From: DATKKX01 sp035542775
Lineage (GTDB): Bacteria > Planctomycetota > Phycisphaerae > UBA1845 > UTPLA1
Direction of reading: 5' to 3'
DNA length: 29,178 nucleotides
Assembly (NCBI GenBank): GCA_035542775.1
Contig: DATKKX010000085.1
Location: 1 to 29,178 of the forward strand
The notes beneath the pieces are model-generated. The model was given only the letters and a program-made list of their open reading frames with translations. It searched no databases and was not told the origin of the DNA. The translations under genes were made by a program, and so were the position numbers. Below are positions 21,717-29,178 of this stretch, piece after piece; position 1 is the stretch's first letter; the number at the start of each line of letters is the position of its first letter.

Positions 21717-24557
21717 ATGGCCTTTTGTTTCCGACAAGGTGATCGGCCGCTGCCGGGCTATACGATCCAGCGCGGCATCGGGCGTGGCGGCTTCGGCGAG
21801 GTGTACTACGCCACCAGCGACGGCGGGAAGGAAGTGGCCCTGAAGTACTTGCGGGACAACCCCCAGGTCGAGCTTCGCGGCGTGGCCCACTGCCTGAATC
21901 TCAAAAGCCCCCATCTGGTCGCCGTGCACGACGTCAAGCAGAACGCCGACGGCGAGTACTTCGTGATCATGGAGTACGTCAGCGGCCCGTCGTTGCGAGA
22001 CCTGCTGAATACCGAGGCCGGCGGGCTCGGTCCCCAGAAAGCGGCCTATTTCCTCCGCGAGATTGGCAAGGGGCTGGCCTATCTGCACGATCGCGGCATC
22101 GTCCATCGCGACCTCAAGCCGGGCAATATTTTCTACGAGGACGGGTACGTCAAGATCGGCGACTACGGACTCTCCAAGTTCATGGCCGCCAGCCAGCACT
22201 CCGGCCAGACGATCTCCGTGGGCACGGTCCACTACATGGCCCCGGAAGTCGGCAGCGGCAACTACGACCGCACGATAGACATCTATGCTCTCGGCGTGAT
22301 CCTCTATGAGATGCTGCTGGGGCGCGTCCCTTTCAGCGGGGCGACGATGGGCGAGGTGCTGATGAAGCATCTGACCGCCCAGCCGGAGGTGGATGAGCTG
22401 CCGGAGCCTTTCCCGCGGGTCATCCGCAAGGCTCTCCAGAAGGACCCCAAGGATCGCTATCAGACCGCCCAGGAGATGGTGAACGAAGTGTTCGCCACCG
22501 AGGATCTGGATCGGTCGGTCGCGTCGTTCGAGCCCGCCAGCCTGACGACGCTGGCCGCTCGCGCCGCCAAGCAGGCGGCTGTGGCCCTGGCCGCGGCGCC
22601 GGCGGGACCGGGGGGCGTCGCCGCCGGACCCCTGGGCACCGGCAGCAGCAATGTCGGGCTGAACACGCCGCCGCCGGTGATCAATCCGGACGTCACTGTC
22701 ACGCGAGTGCACCGGGTCGGCCGGTTGCACGATCGCATCAGTGCGCGGATGGATGCTGTCGTGAGCCGGATTGACCGGACGTCAGTGGGGCGCGGACTGA
22801 CCGAGGCGGTGCGGCGAAGGGGCGGGTGGTTTGAGCATGTGGCTACCGCGCTGTTGGTGGTTGTCGGATTGTCCTGGGGATCGATGATCGTCAGCAGTGA
22901 GCGACCGGAGTTCGCCGTCAGCGAGTGCATCTTTGCGTTGGCGGTCGTGGTAGGCGTGGCCGTGGGAGGTTGGCTTAGTCTCGGCAGACTCAAACTCAGC
23001 GGCAAATGGGGGCCGCGGTTCGTTACGGCGATCGCGACCAGCGTCTGCGTGCTGCCGGCCTATGGAATCACGAGCACCGCGCTGAGATACGTACATTCGA
23101 ATGAGGCCGGCGATTGGGCACGAACACTGCTCCTTTCGATGATCCTCTGCGATTGGCCCGGGCGTTTCGTCCGCGGCCGCCGAGGAGACATCTCGCTGGG
23201 TTCCGCGTTCCTGGTGGGCTTGTTTGGATTCATTGTCGGCAACATCTTCGATTCACATAGTCCCTTCGGCGTAGCCGTCGTCTGTGCGGCGAGCTCGCTG
23301 GCGGTGCAGGCGATCGCCGGAATCTGGCCGCTGCCGCGAGGAGAAAGCGCCGCGGCGGGGGGCTGGGCGCAGGCGGATGAGCAGCCCGAGGGCGCCGGCG
23401 TGAGATCGGCCTGGCCGGCTTCGCCGGGCGTCGCGGTCAATCCACCCGAGGACGCCGGCACCGCCGGCATGACGACTCCTGCGCCGGTTATGGCGGTGGG
23501 GGCGGGGCCTTCAGCAAGGGGCGTCACGGCGAGCGGCGTTCGCGAACGCCGCGGCGTGGCTATCCGCGCGTTGTGGTTGTTCGCCGCGGCGATCCTGCTC
23601 TGTACCGCGGTGATGCTGTTCGCTTCGACCGGCCTCCTGAGGCTCGATGATGAGCAGTTTGCCGGATATATCATGTGCGGTGTGGCCGCGTCGTGCTATT
23701 TCCTTTTTGCCCTTACATGCGCGTTGCGGCGTTACAAGGCGGGTCTGTGGCGCACGCTGTTCCGACCGTTCATCTTCTTTTCCGGGCTGGCGGCCGGTGG
23801 GACGGCCGGAGTTGCGATGGGGTTGCTGGCAGATCGGGACGAGCAGCGGCTGGCTGCGCTCTTCGTGATCCTGGCCGGCGCAATCGTCAGTTTGTTCGTC
23901 TGGTTCGTCCCTGTTCCGCGGTACGTGCCGATGGCCGTCGCGGGCCCCGTGGACGAGGCAGTTCAGCATCGCCGAACCGGCAAGTGGCTGATGGTGGCGG
24001 GAGGGATCTTCCTGCCGCTGACCGCGGCCGCCGCGGTGACTTGGAAGACCCTGGATTCTTCGGATGCGGTACGCGGCGTCATGCCGCTTGTGGTCGTGCT
24101 GCTCGCCATCACAGCCGTCAGCTTTCTGCTGGGGGGCCTGGCGGCGTACCTCTCAGCGCGGCCTCCCCGATCGCGAGAGCCGCTTCTGACTCTGCCCCTT
24201 CGGCACATTTTCGACGTCGGCGCCGGGAGCGATTGCCCGTCGCTGATCGAGCGGCACATGACCGTGCTCGGTTACACGCTGGTGCGCAAGTCGGATCTGC
24301 TCTGGTCATTTGTCCGCGGCGACTGGCTCGCCCATCTCTGGGACAAGGATGTTCGCCACTGGAAAACGCAGGTCAACATCGCCGCGTACCGGCTGGACCA
24401 GGGCGGGCACCGCCTGACCTGCTACCTGGACGTGGACGCGCCTTTCAAGAAGCCCGACCAGAAGACGATCGCCGCGCTTGACGGGGAGCTGGGAGAACTG
24501 GAGCAGCTTCTCGGAGGCCGCAAGGTCTCCTCGCTCGTGGCGGAGGGCGCGGCATGA
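21717..24557 (+). CDS. Membrane Ser/Thr protein kinase (PknB-like) with about 11-12 helices
   Basis: 946 residues. The N-terminal kinase domain (about 13-262) is complete: glycine loop GIGRGGFGEV (20-29), Lys43, catalytic HRDLKPGN (130-137), metal site DYG in place of DFG (149-151), and APE at 175-177. An Ala/Pro linker follows, then two blocks of about six helices each (from about 375 and from about 620), separated by a Pro/Ala/Gly-rich loop. The C-terminal soluble part (about 825-946) with LIERHMTVLGYTLVRKSDLLW is unrecognised. ATG 21717 is favoured over the GTG just before it, with GAGGG 8 nt upstream. The stop overlaps the next start (ATGA). Likely senses a membrane or envelope cue and phosphorylates partners. 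Confidence 0.93.
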   Translation: MAFCFRQGDRPLPGYTIQRGIGRGGFGEVYYATSDGGKEVALKYLRDNPQVELRGVAHCLNLKSPHLVAVHDVKQNADGEYFVIMEYVSGPSLRDLLNTEAGGLGPQKAAYFLREIGKGLAYLHDRGIVHRDLKPGNIFYEDGYVKIGDYGLSKFMAASQHSGQTISVGTVHYMAPEVGSGNYDRTIDIYALGVILYEMLLGRVPFSGATMGEVLMKHLTAQPEVDELPEPFPRVIRKALQKDPKDRYQTAQEMVNEVFATEDLDRSVASFEPASLTTLAARAAKQAAVALAAAPAGPGGVAAGPLGTGSSNVGLNTPPPVINPDVTVTRVHRVGRLHDRISARMDAVVSRIDRTSVGRGLTEAVRRRGGWFEHVATALLVVVGLSWGSMIVSSERPEFAVSECIFALAVVVGVAVGGWLSLGRLKLSGKWGPRFVTAIATSVCVLPAYGITSTALRYVHSNEAGDWARTLLLSMILCDWPGRFVRGRRGDISLGSAFLVGLFGFIVGNIFDSHSPFGVAVVCAASSLAVQAIAGIWPLPRGESAAAGGWAQADEQPEGAGVRSAWPASPGVAVNPPEDAGTAGMTTPAPVMAVGAGPSARGVTASGVRERRGVAIRALWLFAAAILLCTAVMLFASTGLLRLDDEQFAGYIMCGVAASCYFLFALTCALRRYKAGLWRTLFRPFIFFSGLAAGGTAGVAMGLLADRDEQRLAALFVILAGAIVSLFVWFVPVPRYVPMAVAGPVDEAVQHRRTGKWLMVAGGIFLPLTAAAAVTWKTLDSSDAVRGVMPLVVVLLAITAVSFLLGGLAAYLSARPPRSREPLLTLPLRHIFDVGAGSDCPSLIERHMTVLGYTLVRKSDLLWSFVRGDWLAHLWDKDVRHWKTQVNIAAYRLDQGGHRLTCYLDVDAPFKKPDQKTIAALDGELGELEQLLGGRKVSSLVAEGAA

Positions 24558-25198
24558 TGAACCATGCACAATTGTCAAGCACGTTCATCTATGCAGCGAT
24601 CTGCGGCGTCGCCTTCGTGATTTACCTTATCATGCGGTGCGGGCGGGACAGACGGGCAAGGTGGATTCTGGTTCTCACGCTATTCGGCGTCACCATGGTA
24701 GCGTTGGCACTGATCGAGATTGTCGGTGAGCGGACCGCTGAGCGGGGGTATTCGAATGGCGGGAGTTCGGAGCCGATGCCTGCGCTGTCCGGGATTTTCG
24801 CAACCGCAGGGACGACCGAAGAATCCGGCTCCGAAGACGAGACCGTTTCGGCATCGGTGCAGGTAGGATCCGGCGATGGGGACGATTCAACACCCGCGGT
24901 CAGAATCGAGTCTCTCAAGAAGGGCAATGGCGAAACCGGTGCCGTTGTGGCGGCGGGGAAAGGCAAGGCGGGAGTCACGGTGCAGACATCTGCCGAACCT
25001 TCCAGGGCTCTGTCGAGCCATTCGACCCGAATGAGGCTCGCAGGAAAGATCGGCGGATTCAGTTTACTGTTGGTGCTGGCATATCTGTTTCTCGACGCGG
25101 GTCGGCGCCAGCGGTATATTTGGCCGCGCAGAGTGGCAATTGTGGCGGCATTCCTGGGCGTCTGCGCGTTTCTCTCGCGGATCGTTCCGCTGATGTAA
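24554..25198 (+). CDS. Small membrane protein translationally coupled to the kinase
   Basis: 214 residues, unrecognised. Helices at about 9-25 and 34-54, then a polar Ser/Glu/Gly-rich loop of about 95 residues, and two more helices (about 164-181 and 191-208). The topology places the long loop between two hydrophobic pairs. The start overlaps the kinase stop by 4 nt, so it is very probably a partner or regulator of the kinase. A second ATG three bases later (24557) is an equally possible start. No enzyme motif is visible. Confidence 0.7.
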   Translation: MMNHAQLSSTFIYAAICGVAFVIYLIMRCGRDRRARWILVLTLFGVTMVALALIEIVGERTAERGYSNGGSSEPMPALSGIFATAGTTEESGSEDETVSASVQVGSGDGDDSTPAVRIESLKKGNGETGAVVAAGKGKAGVTVQTSAEPSRALSSHSTRMRLAGKIGGFSLLLVLAYLFLDAGRRQRYIWPRRVAIVAAFLGVCAFLSRIVPLM

Positions 25199-25262
25199 CT
25201 CGACGAGCGCGGCGTCAGACATCCGCTGTCACCCGCCAGGCACGGCCAGACGGCAGGTCGAG

Positions 25263-26168
25263 ATGCAGACTCCCGATGCGGACAGCTTTCTTATTGCGGC
25301 GATTCGCAAGGGAGATCAGCGCGCCTGGCGCCAGTTGATCGAGCGTTACCAGGGGCGGCTGTTGGCCTTTGCCAAGAGTCGTCTGGGCAGCGTCAGCGAG
25401 GCGGAGGACGTCCTCCAGGACGCGTTCCTCGGTTTCGTGACCAGCCTGCGCCACTACGACGAGAGCCGCTCCCTGGAGACATACCTCTTCGCCATTCTGC
25501 GATACAAGATCGGCGAAAGCCTCGCCAGGAAAAACCGCCGCGCCGAGTTCACCGCCGGCTTCGACATCGAGGACGATTCGCCGACGCTGCCCGATCCGGC
25601 CGTCAGCGAGACGCCCAGCCAGATGGCGGCGCAACACGAACGAGAGCATCGCCAAGCCGGCGTTCTGGCGACGATCCTGCGGCGGTTGATTGAGGAATTC
25701 CGCGATCGCGGTCGACTGGAGGATCTCCAGGTCATCGAGCTGCTCTTCTTCGTCGGTCTGCGGAACAAAGAAGCGGGCGAAGTGCTCAGGCGGGATGAGA
25801 AGGCCGTGGCCGGCGTCAAGTTCCGGGCTCTGGGCCGTCTGCGGGAGTTCCTCGATGAGTTGGGCGGCGAGGACCGGCGCCTGCTGGAAGAGGGAGAGCT
25901 TTCCGCCGAGACTACCATCTCGCGGGTCTGGCGGCAGCGGCGATTGAGTTGCCTGAAACGCAGCACCATCGGCTCATATCTGCTGGGTGTGCTGGAGGAG
26001 CCCTGGCGGACCTACACGGCCTTTCATCTGGATACCGTCAAGTGTCTGATGTGCCGGGCGAATCTAGATGACCTGGCGGCGGAAAGCATCGAGGATCGTC
26101 GTCCGGACGCCGGACTATCCGAGCGAATGTTCCAGTCGAGCGTGGGGTTTCTGTCTTACCGATCCTGA
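25263..26168 (+). CDS. ECF-type sigma factor with Cys/His-rich C-terminal extension
   Basis: 301 residues. Region 2 is about 17-85 (DQRAWRQLIERYQGRLLAF, AEDVLQDAFLGFV) and region 4 about 150-205 (IELLFFVGLRNKEAGEVL, KFRALGRLREFL). A further about 95 residues contain Cys230 (LSCLKRS), His255, Cys261 and Cys264 (CLMCRANLDDL), a possible zinc site similar in spacing to anti-sigma zinc fingers. To my memory, planctomycete ECF factors next to Ser/Thr kinases often have such tails. Start ATG has AGG 5 nt upstream. It lies 64 nt after the kinase partner gene, so it is probably the output of that pathway, controlled by phosphorylation rather than by a classical anti-sigma factor. Confidence 0.88.
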   Translation: MQTPDADSFLIAAIRKGDQRAWRQLIERYQGRLLAFAKSRLGSVSEAEDVLQDAFLGFVTSLRHYDESRSLETYLFAILRYKIGESLARKNRRAEFTAGFDIEDDSPTLPDPAVSETPSQMAAQHEREHRQAGVLATILRRLIEEFRDRGRLEDLQVIELLFFVGLRNKEAGEVLRRDEKAVAGVKFRALGRLREFLDELGGEDRRLLEEGELSAETTISRVWRQRRLSCLKRSTIGSYLLGVLEEPWRTYTAFHLDTVKCLMCRANLDDLAAESIEDRRPDAGLSERMFQSSVGFLSYRS

Positions 26169-26559
26169 CCGGCCCGCTTCTCCAGGATGCCCGGCGCCGG
26201 CGAATCCTCATCCAGATCGGGCTTCTGATTGCGGTCGCGATGGCTGACTCGGCTATGATGTTACCGGCAGTGACCGTCTGCCTGACGAAAGCTATAGGTC
26301 TTTGCCGGGCGGGCGCGATTGCCGTGAGCTTCAGGCCGTCGCCTCGTTGGGCGAAATAGGAGATGGGCGATCAGGCCTGGAACCCGGAGCGACGCGGGGG
26401 CTCGTTGGCGTTTGACGCACGGGGTGGGAATTGCGTACGATATGTCCTACCTTCCTATAACGTCGGGGCGGCCCGGGTTGCCAGCGCACTCGCGGCCGGA
26501 GCAGTATGCTGACTTTATCACGCAGGATTCGGGGGCGCGCATCCTGGGAGGAACGTGAC
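26169..26559. other. 391-base intergenic region with promoter and a possible RNA stem
   Basis: From the ECF stop to the GTG start. Holds a possible weak promoter (TTGCGG 26229-26234 and TATGAT 26254-26259, 19-bp spacing), a bulged stem of CCTGA plus AGCT pairing at 26281-26335, and a good promoter at 26412-26441. An in-frame ATG at 26506 is the alternative start of the next gene. No other gene seen. Confidence 0.5.
26412..26441 (+). promoter_or_regulatory. Sigma70-like promoter of the large secreted protein gene
   Basis: TTGACG (26412-26417), 18-bp spacer, TACGAT (26436-26441). Leader about 110 nt to GTG 26560, or about 57 nt to ATG 26506. Confidence 0.55.
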
Positions 26560-28875
26560 GTGGCAATCCGTTATCGGCCGAATGTTCTCCATGTCAGGCG
26601 ATGGTTGATCGCGGCCCTCCTCGTGCTCATCGTGCCCGTCGTCGGCGTCGGCTCGGGCCCGCCTCCCGACGAGACCGCCCACGCCGCGCCGCCGCCGACG
26701 ACTCAGCCCGACAACAAGACGGCAAGCCAGAAGTGGCGGGATGCCAAGAAACGCCGCGAGGCCCGCAAGGCCCGGCGTGGAGCGAAGGCCGCGACCACTC
26801 AGCCGGCCGGTGTGGAGAAGTCCGAGGCCCCGTCCGAACGGCTCGCTACTCACGCTGCGCAGCCCACCACGCAGCCGACGACCTCCGCCGCGGCGGAGAA
26901 AGCGGATACGCCGGAGGTGGAGGTCTATATCCCGTCGGTGGCGGCGCTGCGATCCGCCGCGGACCGGTCCAAGACCGCTCAACTGTTTCGCGCGATCGCC
27001 GGCATGTTCCCTACACCGACTGACGAAACCGGTGAAGGGCTGGATGTGGGGGCGGTTTTCAAGCTGGTCGGGCAGATTACCAATTGGCCGGATACCTCGG
27101 TTGTTCTGACCATCTTTTCGATGGACCGCGAAGGTCGGCCGCGCTGGGCGCTTCGGGTCGATTGGCCGCTCGAGGAGCTTCGTCGGCGGGTCGAGGAACT
27201 TCTTGATTCGGACGCGGCCCGCGAGCTGCTCAAGGACGTCAAGCTGACCGAAAGCGACGAGGGTAATTGGCGATTGGAGCTGCCCGATTATGTGTTGGCG
27301 GTCCTTTCCCGTTCCGGCGAGGGATCACTGCTCGCGTCGGCCGTCGAGCTCAGGCCGCCCGCCGCGGTTTTCGGCCAGGAGGGTTACGGGAAAGGGGCCG
27401 GGGACGCCGCGGCCGCCGGCAAGAAGGCCAGGAAGCCGATGCTGGTTTATTCGCGGCTCAACCTCGAGGCCGACGAGAACGAGGGCAACTCGCCCTTCGC
27501 CATGATTTCCGGCGTGCGCGACGTTTGCTACGGCATTTCGCTGGAGCAGGGTGGAACCTGGGATGAAAAGGTCGTCGTTCGCTGGAGCCCGCTCCTCGGG
27601 ACGGCGCTGAAGATCGCCTTTCGCAAGGTGAGCAAACCGTTCGAATGTCCTCGCGATGCGTATGCCGTAGCGGTGTTCAGCATCGGAGTCGGTGAGGGAC
27701 TGGCAGATGCAATCGGCGAACTGCCGCCCGGCACCATCGGGTCACGGGCGAGCAAGGAAACGGCCTTCGCGGCCGTGCCGGGAACCGGCTTCTTTCCTTT
27801 TCCAGATGTCTACTTTCAGTTCAATGCGCCGAAGAAGGACAAGCTCATCGAGTCCATTCGAGAGGCGCTGGCGGAGGATGCCAGGAAGCGCAAAGAGAAC
27901 GACCAGATTCCGGCCTGGCACGAGGACAAGTTCGACGGTCGCGTCGTTTTCTGGCGGGACCCTGCCGCGGACGGCGGAGCCGGCCTCATGCCGGCGCGAT
28001 ACCGCACGGTACTATTCTTCGACTCGAAGGGTGACGGCGAGGATGCGCCCTCGCGATTGATCATCGCGCAGACTTCGACCTGGCCGGATGATGCCGTGCG
28101 GCACTGGTCGGAGTTGACCAGGGGCAGGAAATCGTGCGTTGCCGTCCCGGACTCGACCAAGGTCCATTGGCAGGCACGGATCAACTGGCGATCCGCCTAT
28201 GCGCTGGCCCAGCCTTATCTCTGCCTGTTCTCTTCGCTCGAGGAGGACGCCACGCTGCCGCCGACGGAGGAGGAGTTGAGCGCGGCGCTTACGGATTCAG
28301 TCATCAACATTCGAATCGACTATTCCGGGTTGGAAGTCCGGCACACCGGCCCGATTCCGGTGGGGGCCGTCTACGTTCCCGCAATCGTGGCTACGGCGCT
28401 CAGCGATTCGGGCAGCGCCTGGTCGGAGGCTGGCCGCGAGAGAACAGCCTGCCAGCATCTTCGCGTGCTCTACTATCACGCCAAGCTGTTCAAGAAGGAC
28501 TATGGCCGCTGGCCGGCGACGGTAGCCGAGCTCGACGGATACGTCGATTTCGCCTCGCATCCGGATTTGCTCTGGCTGTGGCCGCAAAACCAGAGTTTCA
28601 CCCAGCAACTGGCTTCCGCCTTCATGGCCAGGAAACAAAAGGCCGTGGAGAAGGAGGACGGTGAGATTGATGATTCGTTATATGCAATCGACTGGACCCC
28701 GACCGATTGGAAGCTGAAGTTCCGCGACGGTGAGTTCCGGGACTTCGCCACCATCTACATTGATATGGAAGGGGAGGTCCACCGCGTGCCCAAGCCGGCA
28801 ACGTCCCAACCGGCTGAAAGCAGCGGCCAGACCACGGGAAGGGAGAAGGGAAAGAAACAAGGCACGGGCCGATGA
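26560..28875 (+). CDS. Large secreted or membrane-anchored protein of unknown function
   Basis: 771 residues from GTG 26560, chosen because GGGAGG lies 8 nt upstream; ATG 26506, in frame, has only a weak GGAG. A hydrophobic segment (about 14-32, WLIAALLVLIVPVVGVGSG) is a signal peptide or anchor. Then a charged Lys/Arg/Ala linker with several TTQP repeats up to about residue 120, followed by a long folded region with no motif I recognise (EVYIPSVAALRSA, VRDVCYGISLEQGG, VYVPAIVATAL). The C-terminus again carries TSQP and a Lys/Gly-rich tail. Some planctomycete secreted proteins share TTQP linkers. Followed after 38 nt by another secreted protein gene, so the two may be co-expressed. Confidence 0.75.
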   Translation: MAIRYRPNVLHVRRWLIAALLVLIVPVVGVGSGPPPDETAHAAPPPTTQPDNKTASQKWRDAKKRREARKARRGAKAATTQPAGVEKSEAPSERLATHAAQPTTQPTTSAAAEKADTPEVEVYIPSVAALRSAADRSKTAQLFRAIAGMFPTPTDETGEGLDVGAVFKLVGQITNWPDTSVVLTIFSMDREGRPRWALRVDWPLEELRRRVEELLDSDAARELLKDVKLTESDEGNWRLELPDYVLAVLSRSGEGSLLASAVELRPPAAVFGQEGYGKGAGDAAAAGKKARKPMLVYSRLNLEADENEGNSPFAMISGVRDVCYGISLEQGGTWDEKVVVRWSPLLGTALKIAFRKVSKPFECPRDAYAVAVFSIGVGEGLADAIGELPPGTIGSRASKETAFAAVPGTGFFPFPDVYFQFNAPKKDKLIESIREALAEDARKRKENDQIPAWHEDKFDGRVVFWRDPAADGGAGLMPARYRTVLFFDSKGDGEDAPSRLIIAQTSTWPDDAVRHWSELTRGRKSCVAVPDSTKVHWQARINWRSAYALAQPYLCLFSSLEEDATLPPTEEELSAALTDSVINIRIDYSGLEVRHTGPIPVGAVYVPAIVATALSDSGSAWSEAGRERTACQHLRVLYYHAKLFKKDYGRWPATVAELDGYVDFASHPDLLWLWPQNQSFTQQLASAFMARKQKAVEKEDGEIDDSLYAIDWTPTDWKLKFRDGEFRDFATIYIDMEGEVHRVPKPATSQPAESSGQTTGREKGKKQGTGR

Positions 28876-28913
28876 ACGTGTCCGGAATGTAACTGCCCAT
28901 AAGGAGTCTTCTC

Positions 28914-29178
28914 ATGCGACGGGCCCTCGTTCTCTTGATTGCGGTTTTCTTCTTGTCGTCCGTACTGCTGCCCTCTGCGGCCTACGCCCAGAATCCCAAG
29001 GATGACGATCCGAAGGAAAAGAAGCGGACCACCGACGATGAACCGAAGGCCAAGGATAAGGACAAGGATAAAGATAGGGGCAAGGACGAGCCCAAGAAGA
29101 GCGAAGACAAGGACAAAGAGAAGAAGAAGGACGAGGACAAGGACAAGAAGTCCGGGGGGGACAAAGACAAGGACAAGA
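28914..29178 (+). CDS. Secreted Lys/Asp-rich low-complexity protein (partial, 3' end outside window)
   Basis: 88 codons are visible. ATG 28914 has GGAG 7 nt upstream. A clear signal peptide (residues 1-26, MRRALVLLIAVFFLSS through AAYAQ) is followed by a highly charged stretch dominated by KDKD, DKDKE and KKKDE patterns. The alternating charges suggest a disordered linker, perhaps for binding metals or polyanions, or a spacer to a later domain that lies beyond the window. No family can be named from this part. Likely in an operon with the large secreted protein upstream. Confidence 0.75.
   Translation, partial: MRRALVLLIAVFFLSSVLLPSAAYAQNPKDDDPKEKKRTTDDEPKAKDKDKDKDRGKDEPKKSEDKDKEKKKDEDKDKKSGGDKDKDK

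Noticed and set aside
21318..22730. Minus-strand frame of 470 codons opposite the FHA and kinase genes
   Set aside because: Shadow of two well supported genes, spanning the gap between them.
26281..26335. Considered a c-di-GMP or other known riboswitch
   Set aside because: The conserved core sequences of the classes I know are not present; only a bulged stem is supported.

Overview
The window looks like chromosomal DNA from a GC-rich planctomycete, most likely Phycisphaerae-like or an uncultured relative. No rRNA or marker phylogeny is available here, so this rests on gene style. The pointers are a fused SecD-SecF protein with a long insert, a short histone H1-like (Hc1-type) protein, two small membrane proteins with a C-x2-C-x-Y-[ND]-L zinc ribbon, a papain-like protease ending in a dockerin-like repeat, a Ser/Thr kinase next to an ECF sigma factor with a Cys/His tail, and recurring TTQP/TSQP linkers in a secreted protein. 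I see no phage genes, transposase, CRISPR array, tRNA or rRNA.

Layout. 1-199: possible 3' end of an unknown gene. 381-6952 (+): secDF, a membrane-anchored LysM protein and a histone-deacetylase-family hydrolase; an 80-nt inverted-repeat element lies between secDF and the LysM gene. 7028-9298 (-): secreted papain-family protease with its own promoter. 9777-10223 (+): zinc-ribbon membrane protein. 10334-11180 (-): FabZ-like dehydratase and the H1-like protein. 11437-11574 (+): rpmH (ribosomal protein L34), divergent from the H1-like gene. 11662-12429 (-): LmbE/PIG-L deacetylase with a leader that can fold as a three-way junction. 12725-14973 (+): HEAT lipoprotein, RsbW-type kinase, STAS antagonist and MlaE-type permease, a compact operon. 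15093-17066 (+): DUF819 membrane protein and a class I glutamine amidotransferase-like protein. 17067-17399: repeat-rich, structured intergenic DNA. 17400-19688 (-): prs, hpf and a second zinc-ribbon membrane protein. 20036-26168 (+): FHA-domain protein, multi-pass Ser/Thr kinase, small membrane protein and ECF sigma factor. 26560-29178 (+): large secreted protein and the start of a Lys/Asp-rich secreted protein that runs off the window.

How the parts fit. Housekeeping genes (secDF, rpmH, prs, hpf) are mixed with two signalling modules. One is a partner-switching pair (RsbW-like kinase plus STAS protein) directly upstream of a lipid-transport permease. The other is a phospho-signalling set (FHA, kinase, membrane protein, sigma factor) likely to control transcription in response to an envelope signal. 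Clear sigma70-like promoters can be read in front of rpmH, the H1-like gene, lmbE, prs, hpf, the protease and the 26560 gene.

The best candidates for something undescribed are the composite repeat element at 17084-17388, the three-way-junction leader at 12457-12517, the long hairpin at 4572-4651 and the two signalling operons. All calls come from reading the sequence by eye; no searches were run.
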